A stretch of 64,000 bases of DNA from Ipomoea triloba (GCF_003576645.1 NC_044930.1:12344412-12408411), one strand, 5' to 3'. Counted from the stretch's first letter, positions 48,932 through 59,281 are shown. Numbers and translations: made by a program. Notes: generated by a model from the letters alone, not told the origin.

Positions 48932-51900
48932 AGATGTGTCTGTCTAGGTGTGCCTTATTCTATCTCTCCCTTTCCAAACGAAAGAGGTAGAGACACATCT
49001 GTGAATGATGCTTCTAGATGCAGAAAGTATTGTGCATGCTTTTACGGTGCTTGTTTGCCACTATTAAGAAAATTCCATGTGAGCACGGTTTTTATTGATT
49101 CCTGAAATTGTTTGTTGTAGACTGATCAAGTGTGTTTTACATTAAATTTGATAATAGGATGTCAGAGAATGCACCACAGGGGATTCTTGAAATTCCAAAA
49201 TGATCATTTGAAAATGAAAATGTGAAGTGAGTTCTAAATTGTTGAATATTAAAAGATGCTAGTGTTGGCTCATGTTCACTCCAATTTGAATGAATAGAAA
49301 AAGAGGAAATTCCTCTTTGGCCACAGTGTAATGTTATTCTTATTCTTCGCAAAATATGATTAAGCCGTCTAAGCTGTTTATCATATTGTGAAAGTAATAG
49401 CTGCTTATGTTTACTTTTTGCTCACCTGACATTTATGTGGGCTTTATGAAGTTTCCCTATACTTGTGTGCTTACATACCTAATGAAACGAATCTGCTTGT
49501 TTGAAAACCACTGCCAGTCTGCCACCAACAGAGAAAAAAAACCTGTTTCCAAACTTACATCTAGGTGTTGATCAAGAAAGTTGCTTGTATTACATATAAC
49601 TCTAATACTCTATTATCATCTTAGTCCATCTTGACCTAGCAGTGTTCCTCTTCTGTTATTTGCTTTCTGCTCTGCTTAATCATTGACTAATTAATCTTGA
49701 TGGCATAATCTTGCTTTTATGTCTGAAATGCAGGTAGTCACTGACCTAGAAGGGAACTATATAGCTCAAGTTGGGAGCACGGGGGAGGAGGGTCTTCGTG
49801 ATGGTAATTTCGATGAGGCTACTTTCAATCGACCACAGGCAAGTTATAAACCCTCCACTGCCTTCTCTGGCATTCTTCTTCAGGATGTTGCTTCCTCCAC
49901 TTTTGATTGAATCTAATGATTTGACTGGGATGACTGTTCATTGTAGAAATATAAGTAAAGAGAAATGTGGGGCAACATTTTGAAATTCTTTTGATTAGTG
50001 ATTGGGAAGTCAACTTAAGTTTGAGCGAATGGTTCCCAATTCCCATATAATGTTAGAACAGAACTGATAGAGAGATTTGAGTTCATGGAAGCAGTAATTA
50101 TTTTGAGATTGTCCACAATAAAAACCACACAATTCAATGTGAAGCATAGGGAGCAATTTTTTCTCATTCTCCTTTATTCATTTGATTTTCACAGCTTCTG
50201 GTTTTGCTTAAAGTCATTTCTTGTTCACTTTCTTCTGCCCAGGGTTTGTCTTACAATGCAAAGAAAAATCTCCTTTATGTGGCAGATACTGAAAACCATG
50301 CTTTGAGGTACTGGTGCCTGGGATTTTTTTGGTTAAGTAGTGCATTTATCTTACTCAAGCATTTTTTTTAGATCTTCTGAATGTTTTTACTCAAGCATCT
50401 AATCTTTTCCCAAATTGCCTTTTCATTTTCCGGTATCTTATCCACCCCCTCTTTAAGTGGTTAGCAACTCCTTGGCCCATAAACCATAACTCAATAGCAT
50501 CTGGCCAAGACTAATAATTTTGAGATCAACATAATTTTTTGGAAGTGATCACCTGACTTCTAAAAAAAAAATAGGCACATAAATAGAGCTCAAGACAGTA
50601 GACATATTACTGGCGGAAGGAAAAACAGTACCAGAATTATCAGAATTTTTGTCCGAGGACATTGTTACCAAAATAGAAAATTGATGGCATAGATGGAGTC
50701 GCAGATGGCCAACGAGGTGATCTGGAGAATTTTGCAGAGAAGTCTGTTAGAGATATAGGGTGTTAGTTGAGAAATCTACTCTTAGCCCTAGGTTTTAGTG
50801 TTAGAAATCTGTAGCTAGGGTTAGTTCTACACTTGTATAAATAGCTCTACTCTCTTCATCCTGTACATATAAACACAGAACATATACGAATACAAGTTGA
50901 GTGTTTTCTAGATATTCTATTGTTTAACATGGTATCAGAGCCCAATGGGCATTGATTTGCGCAAGGAGGCGCCGCCGCCGGAGGAAGCGGAGCAGCTAAT
51001 GGAGCCGCCACGCACCTCTGCTGACCGGAGCTCCGGCGACCACGTGCCAGTGCGTGGAGGCGCGTGAGGCCTTTTCCGGCAACCTTTTTAGCGAAAAATT
51101 GGTTCGTTCGACTCGTGGGGTTGTGCAGAATATTGCTTCAGATGGGCTGTGCCACACTTGTTCGGAGGAGTTGGTTTGCTTTGACATTGACGAGGCAGAA
51201 GCATAGGGATGGTTTGGTTTTCTTTTTGGAGAAGATGGAGGTTTGTGAACTGTGTAGAAGGGTAGCCAGAGTGTATGGTTTCCACCTGTGAAAGATGCTT
51301 TGAAAGTGGTGCGAGAAGTGGACCTGAGGCAGTAGGTTTGCATTGGATCATGGATGGTTAAGGATGAAGCTAATAAGAGAATAATTGGGCAATGGATTTT
51401 TGTGTTCGGTTGGTTTATTTTGTTTTATTTTATTTTGTGAGGTTGTTTTAATTTGATTTGGTCTTCAAGTTTAGTTTTTGAGTTGTTTGGTTTGTCGTGT
51501 CAATAAGTCATGAGGGCTTGTGTTTGGTTTATCGTTTTGTTGCTGCTTGTTTAAGTTAATTTAATATGAGGTTAGTATCATATTTGGAGCAGTGCCAGGG
51601 TGTGAGAGTTGAGGCAGTCCTTGTAAAGGGGTGTTGCACTGATGGGTGTTGCACCGATGGGCAGCACAGGTGCCAGGGTGGTGTGGACTTGGCATATGTC
51701 GCGGCTATTGTGGAAGGTCGACGGCTGAAGAAGAATGGTTCAGGAGGAACTAGTTTGTGTGCATGCAACAAGAAAACGGGAAAACGCTGGTGTTAGGCAG
51801 CGGTGATAAGGGTTTGTGGAGTGAGAGGCCGGTGCGCTGCGGTGTTAAGCAGCGGTGATAACGGTGTGGGGTGTGAGAGGCAGGTGCGCTGTGGTTGTGG

Positions 51901-54900
51901 TGTTTGGCTTGGTTTGTAGCTTTGTAGAAGCTTTGTTGGTGCGACAAGGTGCATTGTGGACTGACTTGGCACAGCATCGTTCGAAGGTTCAAGTGGTTCA
52001 AGACTTATGGTTCTAGATGTGGAGTCTTATGGTTCATGTGATACATATGTAACAAGTTGGGCATGATTGAAATCTATGCTCCAAGGGGATGTTAGAGATA
52101 GAGGGTGTTAGTTGAGAAATCTACTCTTAGCCCTAGGTTTTAGTGTTAGGAATTTGTGGCTAGGGTTAGTTCTACACTTGTATAAATAGTTCTACTCTCC
52201 TGTACATATAAACACAGAACATATACGAATACAAGTTGAGTTTTCTAGGTATTCTATTGTTTAACAAAGTCTGCTGGAGACGGCCCTACGCGCCAGCACA
52301 CGAGTGTGGTTTGCCAGCTGGTCAGGTTCGTTGGAGGCCTTAGAGGCAATAAATAGCACCAATTTGACAAAAATTCTCGCCAAAAGCAAGTAATTTTAAG
52401 AAAAGTGTTCAAATGACCAGTAACTTTACTGTTCATGTGACGAACAAAATTTAAGAAAAAACTGGCTTCTGATACCATGTAGGAAAAGAAGTAAAGAATT
52501 TCTTGTATTTTTCATATCTGAATGAAGAGGCAACAAACAAATATATATAGACACAATGTGACCTTTCATCAGGCACCTTTTCGTAGACAGACACAACCTT
52601 TGTGTTTCAACGAAAACAAACATGGCAATACGAAAATGCACCATCCTTGAGAGATAAACTTGGCAATGGACCAAAAAACCTTCAATGTTTACCAAAAAGA
52701 CCAAAGAATAACAACACAAGGATCTGGAAATTTTCAGCGGAAAAAGTCATTGCTGGTAGTTGCACATGCCAGCACATGAAGGGAAGCCTCACTGGCATGT
52801 GACAATGGGGCAGATGATAACAAAATTTCATGGGATTGATCACTAGAGAGGGAGGAATCCAATTCTGTAGGCAGTGAGATAAAAACATCATCTGAGGAGA
52901 GATATGAGAAAAACCGAATCGAGATCTGTCAGCTTGGTTGGGGCGTGGCAGAGCATATGGATGTCTCCAGGGATGGGCTTTCCAGCGGTGGGTCATGATT
53001 GACAAGGTCCTGAACAAAGTTGTGGTGTTAGTGTACAAGGAAGTCACTGGAAAGGTTGAAACTAAGAGGGCAGAAGTGCTCCATCGTTGGAAAAATAGAA
53101 GAATCTCTGAAAAATAGAAATAAAAATAGCCTTATGATATGTAGGCTCTAATACGATGTTGAAATTAAGGGATTGAAAGGCCTAGTGGGTGGTAAAATAG
53201 CAACCACCCGCCAATTAGGCCGAAGCAAAATATGTGAGAAACGAAAGAAAGAGATAATAATATATGTTTATTTGTATTGAATATGAAACCATGCATATTC
53301 GTACTAGGTATAGGACTAGAGTTTCCTATTATTCAACAGAAATTATCGACTAAATTAAAATTGTTAGGACTTTGTGGTCATGATCATATTTCTGCCTTAA
53401 CTTGTAAAATGTAGAAATTTTTTCTAGATCTTCCATATTCTACTTCTAGTTTAGGAGGGGCCAGTAAGTTAATCTTGTTCAATGAATTACCATACTGCCC
53501 TTTTTCCACAACATTGAAGAATTACTTGTCATGAATTCTTGTTGTAAAGAATTTATTTTATTATTGTTTTTATTTGCCCTTCCACAATGTGTTTTGCACT
53601 TCACTTGTCATTTCACCTTTATTTCACTTCATAAACTTTGCAACTTTTTTGAAATGCAGAGTCATTGATTTTGTAAATGAGATAGTAAGGACCCTCGCTG
53701 GGAATGGAACAAAGGGTTCTGATTATGAAGGGGGAGGAACAGGATCTGCTCAGGCAAGATTTATGCAATTTAAAATATTAATGATATAGTTCTAATCTAG
53801 TGGTGCTCATGTATAAATGTACAATATAGCATAATAATGTAGTTACTACAATCTTTTGTTTTGAAATTAAGTTCCTAGACATGATTTTTAGGTCCTCAAT
53901 TCTCCCTGGGATGTCTGCTTTGAGCCCGACAATGAGATTGTGTATATTGCAATGGCTGGCCAGCATCAGATCTGGGAGCATAATACATTAGACGGTGTAA
54001 CAAAAGCTTTCAGTGGTGATGGTTATGAGAGGAATTTAAATGGGTCAAGGTAATACACACTCACAACACACTCACAACTATGTTTTTTTGTCTCTAAATA
54101 CATCTAGTACATCTATCAGTATGCTATATTGGTTTATTTGAATGTAATTTAATTTTATTTGTGTTCATTTTTCTTGCTATTTAATGTCTTTTGACTTTAT
54201 TTAGGGTTACATATCAGAGTTTCTGAGTGTCTTATTGAAGAATGAAAGAGTTGCTATATGGGTGATGATAGCACCCTTCATCATTTACTTATCTTTTATT
54301 ATCATAGCTTGAACATCAGAAAACATGCTTAGACAAATGAATGGAGGTAATTTAATTAATAACTAATCATGAGCATTTTATCATTTGGTGTTACAAGCTA
54401 GATCAGCTGTTTACCTGGATTCTTCAAGCTAATCTTGGTGAGCATGAAGAAAGTATACCCCCCAAAAAGAGTCACACTTGTGTGAGACCGTGAGACGGTT
54501 CGAATCTAGGATAGTTGCTTGTTACTTATGATTGAAATCATAATACTTATTCCGGAAAATTTAATACCAATTTAAAATAAATAAACTATTACTTATAATA
54601 GATATTGTAATATTTATGTGAAATTGTGATACTATTTAAGGTAAAATGATTGTTACTAAATATTGTAATACTTATAACTGAAATTGTAATACTTACACAC
54701 CCAGTTGTCTACAACCCGACCCGTCTCACGGACAAGGATCTATGAGACGGTCTTACACAAGTTTTTGTCCCCCAAAAAATGTTAGCTCTTTCATTGCATC
54801 TGTTGTTTTCCTTAGAATGGAAAATACTGCAAAATGAAAATATTTTGGAAACTGCAATGTTTAAGTGATGATTCAAAGTGGTCTGTGCATAATATCTGTC

Positions 54901-57900
54901 TGTTGGAGGATTCATCTTAACTAGAATCTTGTATAGCTATCAATTGTATGCTGCACTTTTACTACACTTTATAACATAATCTACTTAATATTTAATATTG
55001 CTTATCTACAATTGTTTGACCTTATCCTTTGTCCTTTTAATGACAGCTCCAGAAACACTTCATTCGCACAACCTTCTGGCATTTCATTATCACCTGGTAA
55101 TATTTTGGAATAAATTCAGATTATTACTCACTGTTGAATTATTCCAAATCTTTATTACGCATTAGTCATATATGGCTATCATGCTGCGATATTTTATAGA
55201 TCGAAAGGAAGCATACATTGCTGACAGTGAGAGTAGCTCCATTCGAGTTGTTGATCTAAGGACTGGAGGTTCAAGATTGCTGGCTGGTGGTGACCCAAAT
55301 TTCTCAGATAACTTGTTTAGGGTATTCCTATCATGAGCCAAGAGAGCCAGACTTGTTTTAAATTACTTGTTCTTTTTCAAGATTTTGTTGTGTAACAGAT
55401 CTCTTTAATGTAGCTATTTCAACTTGCAGTTTGGAGACAGTGATGGAATAGGTTCTGGTGCACTTCTTCAACATCCATTAGGTGTTTTTTGCGGTCAAGA
55501 TGGTCAAATTTATATAGCAGACTCTTATAATCATAAGGTGATTACTACTTTTAACCAAGAAATTCTTTGATGCAAGAGGGCAGTAGCCTAATTCACGTGG
55601 TTCTGAAGTTCATGACTCTCAGAAATTATCAATGCCTGCATTTAGTAATTCATGGTTTAGATAGAAATGCACCTTTCTACATCTGTTTCATAGGCATGTA
55701 AAATAATATTGCTCACATGAGAAATTGTAGGATTTAAAAAATGTGCCCTTTTTATGCTACCATCTGACCTTAGTTAATGACTAAGATCTCAACTGACTAT
55801 CAGTGACAGTTGTATCCAGCTTAAAGGAATAACTATTCATACTTGGAGCTTATAGTTAACTCGAAGATGTAATAGAGTCATTTTTGTTCAATATCTTATT
55901 TGACTTGGAGCTGTTTTAATTGCCAGATTAAGAAGCTAGATCCAGTAAGTAAAGCAGTGAGTACTTTAGCAGGTACTGGTCAAGCCGGTTTCAAGGATGG
56001 AGCTTCTTCAACAGCTCAGGTTGTATGGACTGATTTATTAAGTATGTGTGTGTATGCATCTATAATCACATGCATCATAGGAATTTAGGTGTCTTTCAAA
56101 CGAGTGAAAATGAACATGTTGTTTGCTCGAGAGTGAGTGGCAAAATTATAGGTTGAGAATTGCCTCAGTTGCAATATTAAAGTCAGCATGTGTTTTGTTC
56201 TTGATCAGTTCTTAGATCTCTCTCCCTCTTGCTATACTGATGTGTTCAGCATCTTTTACAGCACTGTATTTAGAGGATCAATTCAGTTCTCAGGGTGTCT
56301 TGAAAAATTTTACTTTAATCAGAAGTGTTAAGAGTCCCACATTGATAAAATAAAATAAGAGAGAACATATGGATTTATAAGGATAGGGGTTAGACTAGCC
56401 AATTGGTTGGTTCAATCTTTTAGTGTGGTTTGGCCCATCTGCATTATAGCCCAATTGAGTGACCCTAGCCCAATCTTAAATTATAAAATGATATCAGAGC
56501 CTGACATCCAAGCTTGCCAGGGAGGGATTATAGCCCAGTTGAGTGACCCTAACACAATCTTAGATTATAACAAGAAGATCCCTTGCATAAGATAAGATTC
56601 GCTAGGCTCTGGTTAAAGATTGTAAGATCTGTTTGAACAAATATGTTATATGTGATTCTTGATTGTTGATCTGCTCTGCATATTTACTGATTCCTTGAGA
56701 AGCAAAAGTGAAGGTGGATCTTGGTTTTGTAACATATCCAACACTGACATGCATTTTCTGTTGGATACCAGTTGATATGTTTGAGATGCTAATTAATTGA
56801 TGCCTTTTTGCAGCTATCAGAACCAGCAGGAATTGTTCAAGCAGAAAGTGGTAATGTCACTTTCATGCAGTTACATTCACCCTACATATTTTAAAGCACA
56901 AAATAAATCCTTTTTTTTTTTATGGTCTGATGATTTTATCCAGGAAGATTATTCATAGCAGATACAAACAACAACCTTATCAGATATTTAGATGTGAACA
57001 ATGAAAAAGCTGAACTTCACACCCTAGAGTTGAAAGGAGTCCTGCCTCCTGCACCCAAATCCCGATCTTTGAAGCGCCTTAGGAGGCGATCTGGAGCTGA
57101 CACACAGACCATTGTTGTTAGTGGTGGTTCGTCAAAAGAAGCTACATTGCGCCTTCAAATATCAGTACCCGAAGGTTACCATTTCTCAAAGGTTCTTTCT
57201 CACTCCTCTTCTCCTCCAAATGACACACACATATATACTGGCCATAATTGCTGATGGTGATTCTCCTTGCTTCCAAATGTAGGAAGCACAAAGTAAGTTT
57301 AGTGTTGAAATGGAACCAGAGGATGCAGCTCTGGTTGATCCTTTGGATGGAAATCTGAGTGCACAAGGTTCTGCTGTTTTACATGTGAGAAGATCCTCGA
57401 CTTCATCTTCCATGGGAAGAATTAATTGCAAGGTATTTGTCTCTGTCCATAATCCACATGTCAGCATCTTTATCAGTCCAATATGTGAGCAGAAAGTACT
57501 TGGAGCTAGACAAATAATGTAATTTTAGTATAGGGAAAATCGCACTTTTCGTCCCTAAGTTATAGGGTAATTGTAGAATTCGTCCCTAAGTGTTGCTCAT
57601 ACTCACTTTTCGTCTCTAAGTTATCATTGACGTTGCACTTTTTGTCCCTTTACTAATAAAACATTAGGGATGAAATTTGCAATTTTAGTATAACTCGGGG
57701 ACAAAAAGTGAGCACGAAAGGACGAAAAGTGCAACACCAATGATAACTTAGGGACGAAAAGTGAGCATGATCAACGCTCGGAGACGAATTCTACAATTAC
57801 CCTATAACTTAGGGACGAAAAGTGCAATTTTCCCTTTAGTTAGTATATTAAAAATGTACATTGTATTCATGGAAAGTGCATTATTTGAGTACCGAAAGTA

Positions 57901-59237
57901 CATTATTTTGTATATTATCAAATAATGTACATTCAGTACACAAATAATGTACGTTTAGTATATTAAAAATGTATGGTGTACAGAAAAATTTGCCTATAAT
58001 CACCATGTTTGCTTTCAAGCTCGGTGATGTGGGCAAATTATGCTATAGGTGGACCCAAATTTATGTTCACAAATTTAGAGCTCTATGTTCATAATTTTAG
58101 ATCTCAATATACAAAATTACATTACTCAATATTCACAATTTTTGAACTCTATATTCACAATTTTGTTATACAGATTCAAAAATTGTGTTATACTGTTGAA
58201 CATAGAGTTTTGATACTATTGAACATAGAGTTATGAAATTGTGAACGTAGAGCTATGAAATTGTGAACATGAAGTTATAAAACTGTAAACATGGAGTTAT
58301 AAAATTGTGAATATGAGATTATGAAATTATGAACATAGAGTTATAAAATTGTGAATATAGACTAGGGTCCACCTTGCAAGTGGACCGGGTCCATGGCATA
58401 ACAACTGGGTTATGTGCCATTGGGCTCAAAATCCTGCTTTTCTTTTCCTGGTTGTGACCTGATTTATATGCAAAACAAATTTTGCCATGGAATCTGAATC
58501 CATACAGCTTACTCAGCTCTTTACTATGTACACTCATTTTCATGTCCCCAAAAGAAATACACACTCATTCTTAATGTGCTAAAACTACCTATGTTTGGAT
58601 AGACTTCAATAATGAGTTAACCCCATATGGGATACTTCGAGTATGGTGGTTTTGTCACGTTTAGTCCTAGACTTTCAAATTGACCACCCGTGGTCCTTTG
58701 ACTTTCAAATTATTATCATCCATGGTCTAAGTTTACCATCTATGGTCCTTCAACTTTCAAAATTTAACCAGTTGTGGTCTTCTTGGAAGGACCATGGATA
58801 ATTAAAATTTGATAATTGAAGGACCATGAGTGGTTACTTGAACCACGGGTGGTAACAATTTGAAAGTTGAAGGACCACGGGTGATCAATTTGAAAGTTTA
58901 GGGCTAAACGTGACAAAACCACTATACTCAGAGAATCCCAGATGGTATTAACTCCTTCAATAATATTCATTTGACTTCCTGATTGGCCATTGGATAAAAC
59001 CAAATTAACTTACAAGGGCTAGTATTATCTGTCTTCTGCAACTAGTGAGCTGAGGCTAACAAATTTCAGGTTTACTACTGTAAAGAAGACGAGGTTTGCT
59101 TATATCAGTCTCTGACATTTGAAGTCCCATTTGAAGAGGTAAATACCGACTCCTCCTCACCCGCAGAGATCACACTTGCATATGTTGTAAAGCCCAAGGT
59201 GTCCACAGATAGCTTCCAGACCCCAGTTAATCGCTGA
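27849..59237 (+). CDS. SOQ1: SUPPRESSOR OF QUENCHING 1: HAD-thioredoxin-NHL thylakoid protein
   Basis: SOQ1 is a thylakoid protein that limits a slow form of photoprotective quenching (qH). I assembled 28 exons: 27849-28209, 28731-28831, 28948-29004, 29087-29181, 30828-30927, 31108-31166, 31371-31495, 31812-31938, 33281-33368, 33595-33673, 33754-33814, 34009-34084, 34490-34600, 35837-35932, 36045-36167, 39675-39872, then 49734-49838, 50243-50307, 53660-53753, 53892-54049, 55047-55096, 55200-55321, 55430-55537, 55927-56019, 56814-56850, 56944-57191, 57283-57432 and 59070-59237. They total 3255 nt (1084 aa), with every phase consistent. Residues 1-60 look like a Ser-rich transit peptide. The HAD motifs are FDMDGV (D82, D84), S185-S186, K219 and E243-D244. 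One membrane span lies at about 353-369. The thioredoxin-like site is WTYCCINC (C459, C462). Six NHL blades of the IADSxNHxI type span about 590-920. A C-terminal domain carries C1033 and C1039. The introns after exons 17 and 19 use GC donors. The stretch 39914-48926 is assembly redundancy. Confidence 0.95.
29334..29668. mobile_element. Two TRIM-like LTRs head to head in SOQ1 intron 4
   Basis: The LTR-like segments 29334-29491 (minus) and 29512-29668 (plus) both start TGTTAAGAGTCCCACATTG and are near-identical inverted copies separated by 20 bp. Next to the left one, 29322-29333 is the complement of TGGTATCAGAGC, an initiator-Met tRNA primer-binding site. Small LTRs with a PBS and no coding region fit terminal-repeat retrotransposons in miniature. 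A third copy lies at 56326-56571. Confidence 0.7.
32902..32944. repeat. (ATT)n microsatellite in SOQ1 intron 8
   Basis: About 13 ATT units. The same length is found at 41200-41242 in the duplicated block. Confidence 0.95.
33490..33537. repeat. (CAC)n(CAT)n microsatellite in SOQ1 intron 9
   Basis: CAC units followed by about ten CAT units. It is repeated with equal length at 41788-41835 in the duplicated block. Confidence 0.95.
36545..36740. mobile_element. MITE-like element, family A, in SOQ1 intron 15
   Basis: It starts AAGGGTGTGTTTGGTT and carries, inverted, the strings seen at 10735-10905 and 11634-12052 (for example 'ggttttggtgaaagtatttt'). It ends near AATTAAGGGGGT. It is non-coding and is duplicated by the assembly at 44843-45038. 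Confidence 0.55.
37212..38927 (-). mobile_element. Internally deleted Copia element with target-site duplication, SOQ1 intron 15
   Basis: The LTRs are 38750-38927 (5', minus strand) and 37212-37377 (3'). Both are TG..CA and differ by a 12-bp indel and a few substitutions. TAATA flanks the element on both sides (37207-37211 and 38928-38932), so the insertion is intact. A TGGTATCAGAGC primer-binding site abuts the 5' LTR (complement of 38738-38749). A purine-rich tract (GAGGGGGAG) abuts the 3' LTR. The whole element is only 1716 bp. A gag-start-like segment runs directly into the middle of reverse transcriptase, so protease and integrase are missing. It is antisense to SOQ1. Confidence 0.9.
37385..38548 (-). 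pseudogene. Copia reverse transcriptase-RNase H remnant
   Basis: One long minus-strand frame starts at MEQPPGF (38548) and runs through [14 protein letters not shown], the catalytic box VYVDDIV, the RNase H motifs SDADWAG and [10 protein letters not shown], and KLWCDNRAA, to [10 protein letters not shown] at 37385. A single in-frame TAG at 37679-37681 splits it. The N-terminal third of reverse transcriptase, gag, protease and integrase are deleted. The frame is well preserved otherwise, which suggests a fairly young insertion. An identical copy at 45683-46846 is the assembly duplicate. Confidence 0.9.
39877..39913. repeat. (TC)n microsatellite at the contig end
   Basis: A TC run starts 5 bp after exon 16 and stops at the N at 39914. 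The full version appears at 48890-48928, continuing into the rest of intron 16. The repeat is the probable reason the assembly broke here. Confidence 0.95.
39914..39914. other. Single-N contig join (false junction)
   Basis: The N separates a TC microsatellite in SOQ1 intron 16 from sequence equal to position 31617 in intron 7. The order is biologically backwards, so this is a scaffolding join between overlapping contigs. Confidence 0.9.
40110..44465 (+). pseudogene. SOQ1: Duplicate SOQ1 exons 8-15 (assembly copy)
   Basis: Exon copies lie at 40110-40236, 41579-41666, 41893-41971, 42052-42112, 42307-42382, 42788-42898, 44135-44230 and 44343-44465. They encode the linker, membrane span and thioredoxin-like domain, identical to the first set. 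Exon 16 ends on a codon boundary, while exon 8 needs one base from the preceding exon. Splicing 39872 to 40110 would therefore shift frame, so these exons cannot belong to a longer SOQ1 as written. Do not count them as a second gene. Confidence 0.9.
45510..47225 (-). mobile_element. Assembly copy of the deleted Copia element
   Basis: Identical in layout to 37212-38927: LTRs 45510-45675 and 47048-47225, with reverse transcriptase-RNase H remnant 45683-46846. It is part of the redundant contig, not a second insertion. Confidence 0.9.
47821..47821. other. Single-N contig join (false junction)
   Basis: The N separates sequence equal to 39522 from sequence equal to 38809, so the next contig restarts 714 bp upstream, inside the Copia 5' LTR. 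Confidence 0.9.
47822..48926 (+). repeat. Redundant copy of 38809-39913 (overlap of the third contig)
   Basis: Offset 9013. It contains the tail of the Copia 5' LTR (47822-47940), the intron 15 end, and a second copy of SOQ1 exon 16 at 48688-48885, then the full TC microsatellite. From about 48927 the sequence is new and continues the genuine gene. Confidence 0.92.
48688..48885 (+). CDS. SOQ1: SOQ1 exon 16, second assembled copy
   Basis: Identical to 39675-39872. It encodes the end of the thioredoxin-like domain and the first NHL strand ([10 protein letters not shown]), and ends in phase 0 before a GT donor. It is continuous with exon 17 at 49734, so either copy serves as exon 16, but only one exists in the corrected locus. 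Confidence 0.9.
50745..52266 (+). mobile_element. Non-autonomous Copia-derived element, SOQ1 intron 18
   Basis: The LTRs are 50745-50929 and 52090-52266, both TG..CA and highly similar. The 3-prime one lacks about 8 bp. AAGTC flanks both ends (50740-50744 and 52267-52271), a clean 5-bp target duplication. A TGGTATCAGAGC primer-binding site follows the 5' LTR at 50930, and a CCAAGGGGA purine tract precedes the 3' LTR. The 1.16-kb interior has no long frame. It starts GC-rich, like a gag leader, and ends with a remnant reading [11 protein letters not shown], the Copia pol terminus. It is in sense orientation with SOQ1. Confidence 0.88.
52267..53300 (-). mobile_element. Degraded LTR-retrotransposon remnants, SOQ1 intron 18
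   Basis: On the minus strand a primer-binding-site-like TGGTATCAGAAGCC lies at 52467-52480, next to a possible LTR end. A second degenerate one (complement of 'ctctaatacgatgtt') lies near 53147. A minus-strand frame at 52682-53047 is His/Pro-rich and matches no domain I can name. Limits are approximate. Confidence 0.4.
54468..54770. mobile_element. MITE, GTGTGAGAC family, SOQ1 intron 20
   Basis: Termini 'cacttgtgtgagaccgtgag' and the near-complement 'gagacggtcttacacaagt' flank an interior of repeated TACTTATA and GAAATTGT(A/G)ATAC motifs. Related copies lie at 61630-62300 and 62360-62690. Confidence 0.65.
56326..56571 (+). mobile_element. TRIM-like element with truncated 3' LTR, SOQ1 intron 24
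   Basis: An LTR (56326-56488) starting TGTTAAGAGTCCCACATTG is followed by a primer-binding-site-like TGATATCAGAGC (56489), about 28 bp of spacer ending in GGGAGGGA (purine tract), and the last 45 bp or so of a second LTR. It matches the paired LTRs at 29334-29668. The whole unit is under 250 bp. Confidence 0.7.
57531..57838. mobile_element. Palindromic MITE, last SOQ1 intron
   Basis: Inverted arms start AGGGAAAATCGCACTTTTCG and return as CGAAAAGTGCAATTTTCCCT. GGGACGAAAAGTG-type motifs recur several times in both arms, and the two arms cover almost the full 308 bp. It is non-coding. Target duplication is uncertain. Confidence 0.75.
58198..58360. repeat. 22-bp tandem repeat, about 7 copies
   Basis: Diverged units of the form AACATAGAGTTATGAAATTGTG are spaced 22 bp within the last SOQ1 intron. 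The preceding 57840-58190 is AT-rich, with repeated AATGTACATT-like strings. Confidence 0.8.
58615..58960. mobile_element. Palindromic MITE with internal repeats, last SOQ1 intron
   Basis: GGTGGTTTTGTCACGTTTAG (58644) returns as CTAAACGTGACAAAACCACT (58902), with GGGAT/ATCCC at the edges. The arms carry several copies of a GGACCACGGGTG-like motif in opposite orientation. It is non-coding. Confidence 0.75.
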
Positions 59238-59281
59238 TCAGAAGCATTATATTATGTGAGTTAATATTGCGCATACATTCA

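Noticed and set aside
52682..53047. 121-aa minus-strand frame as a host gene
   Set aside because: It lies in a SOQ1 intron among degraded retroelement sequence and shows no domain; its composition looks like chance.
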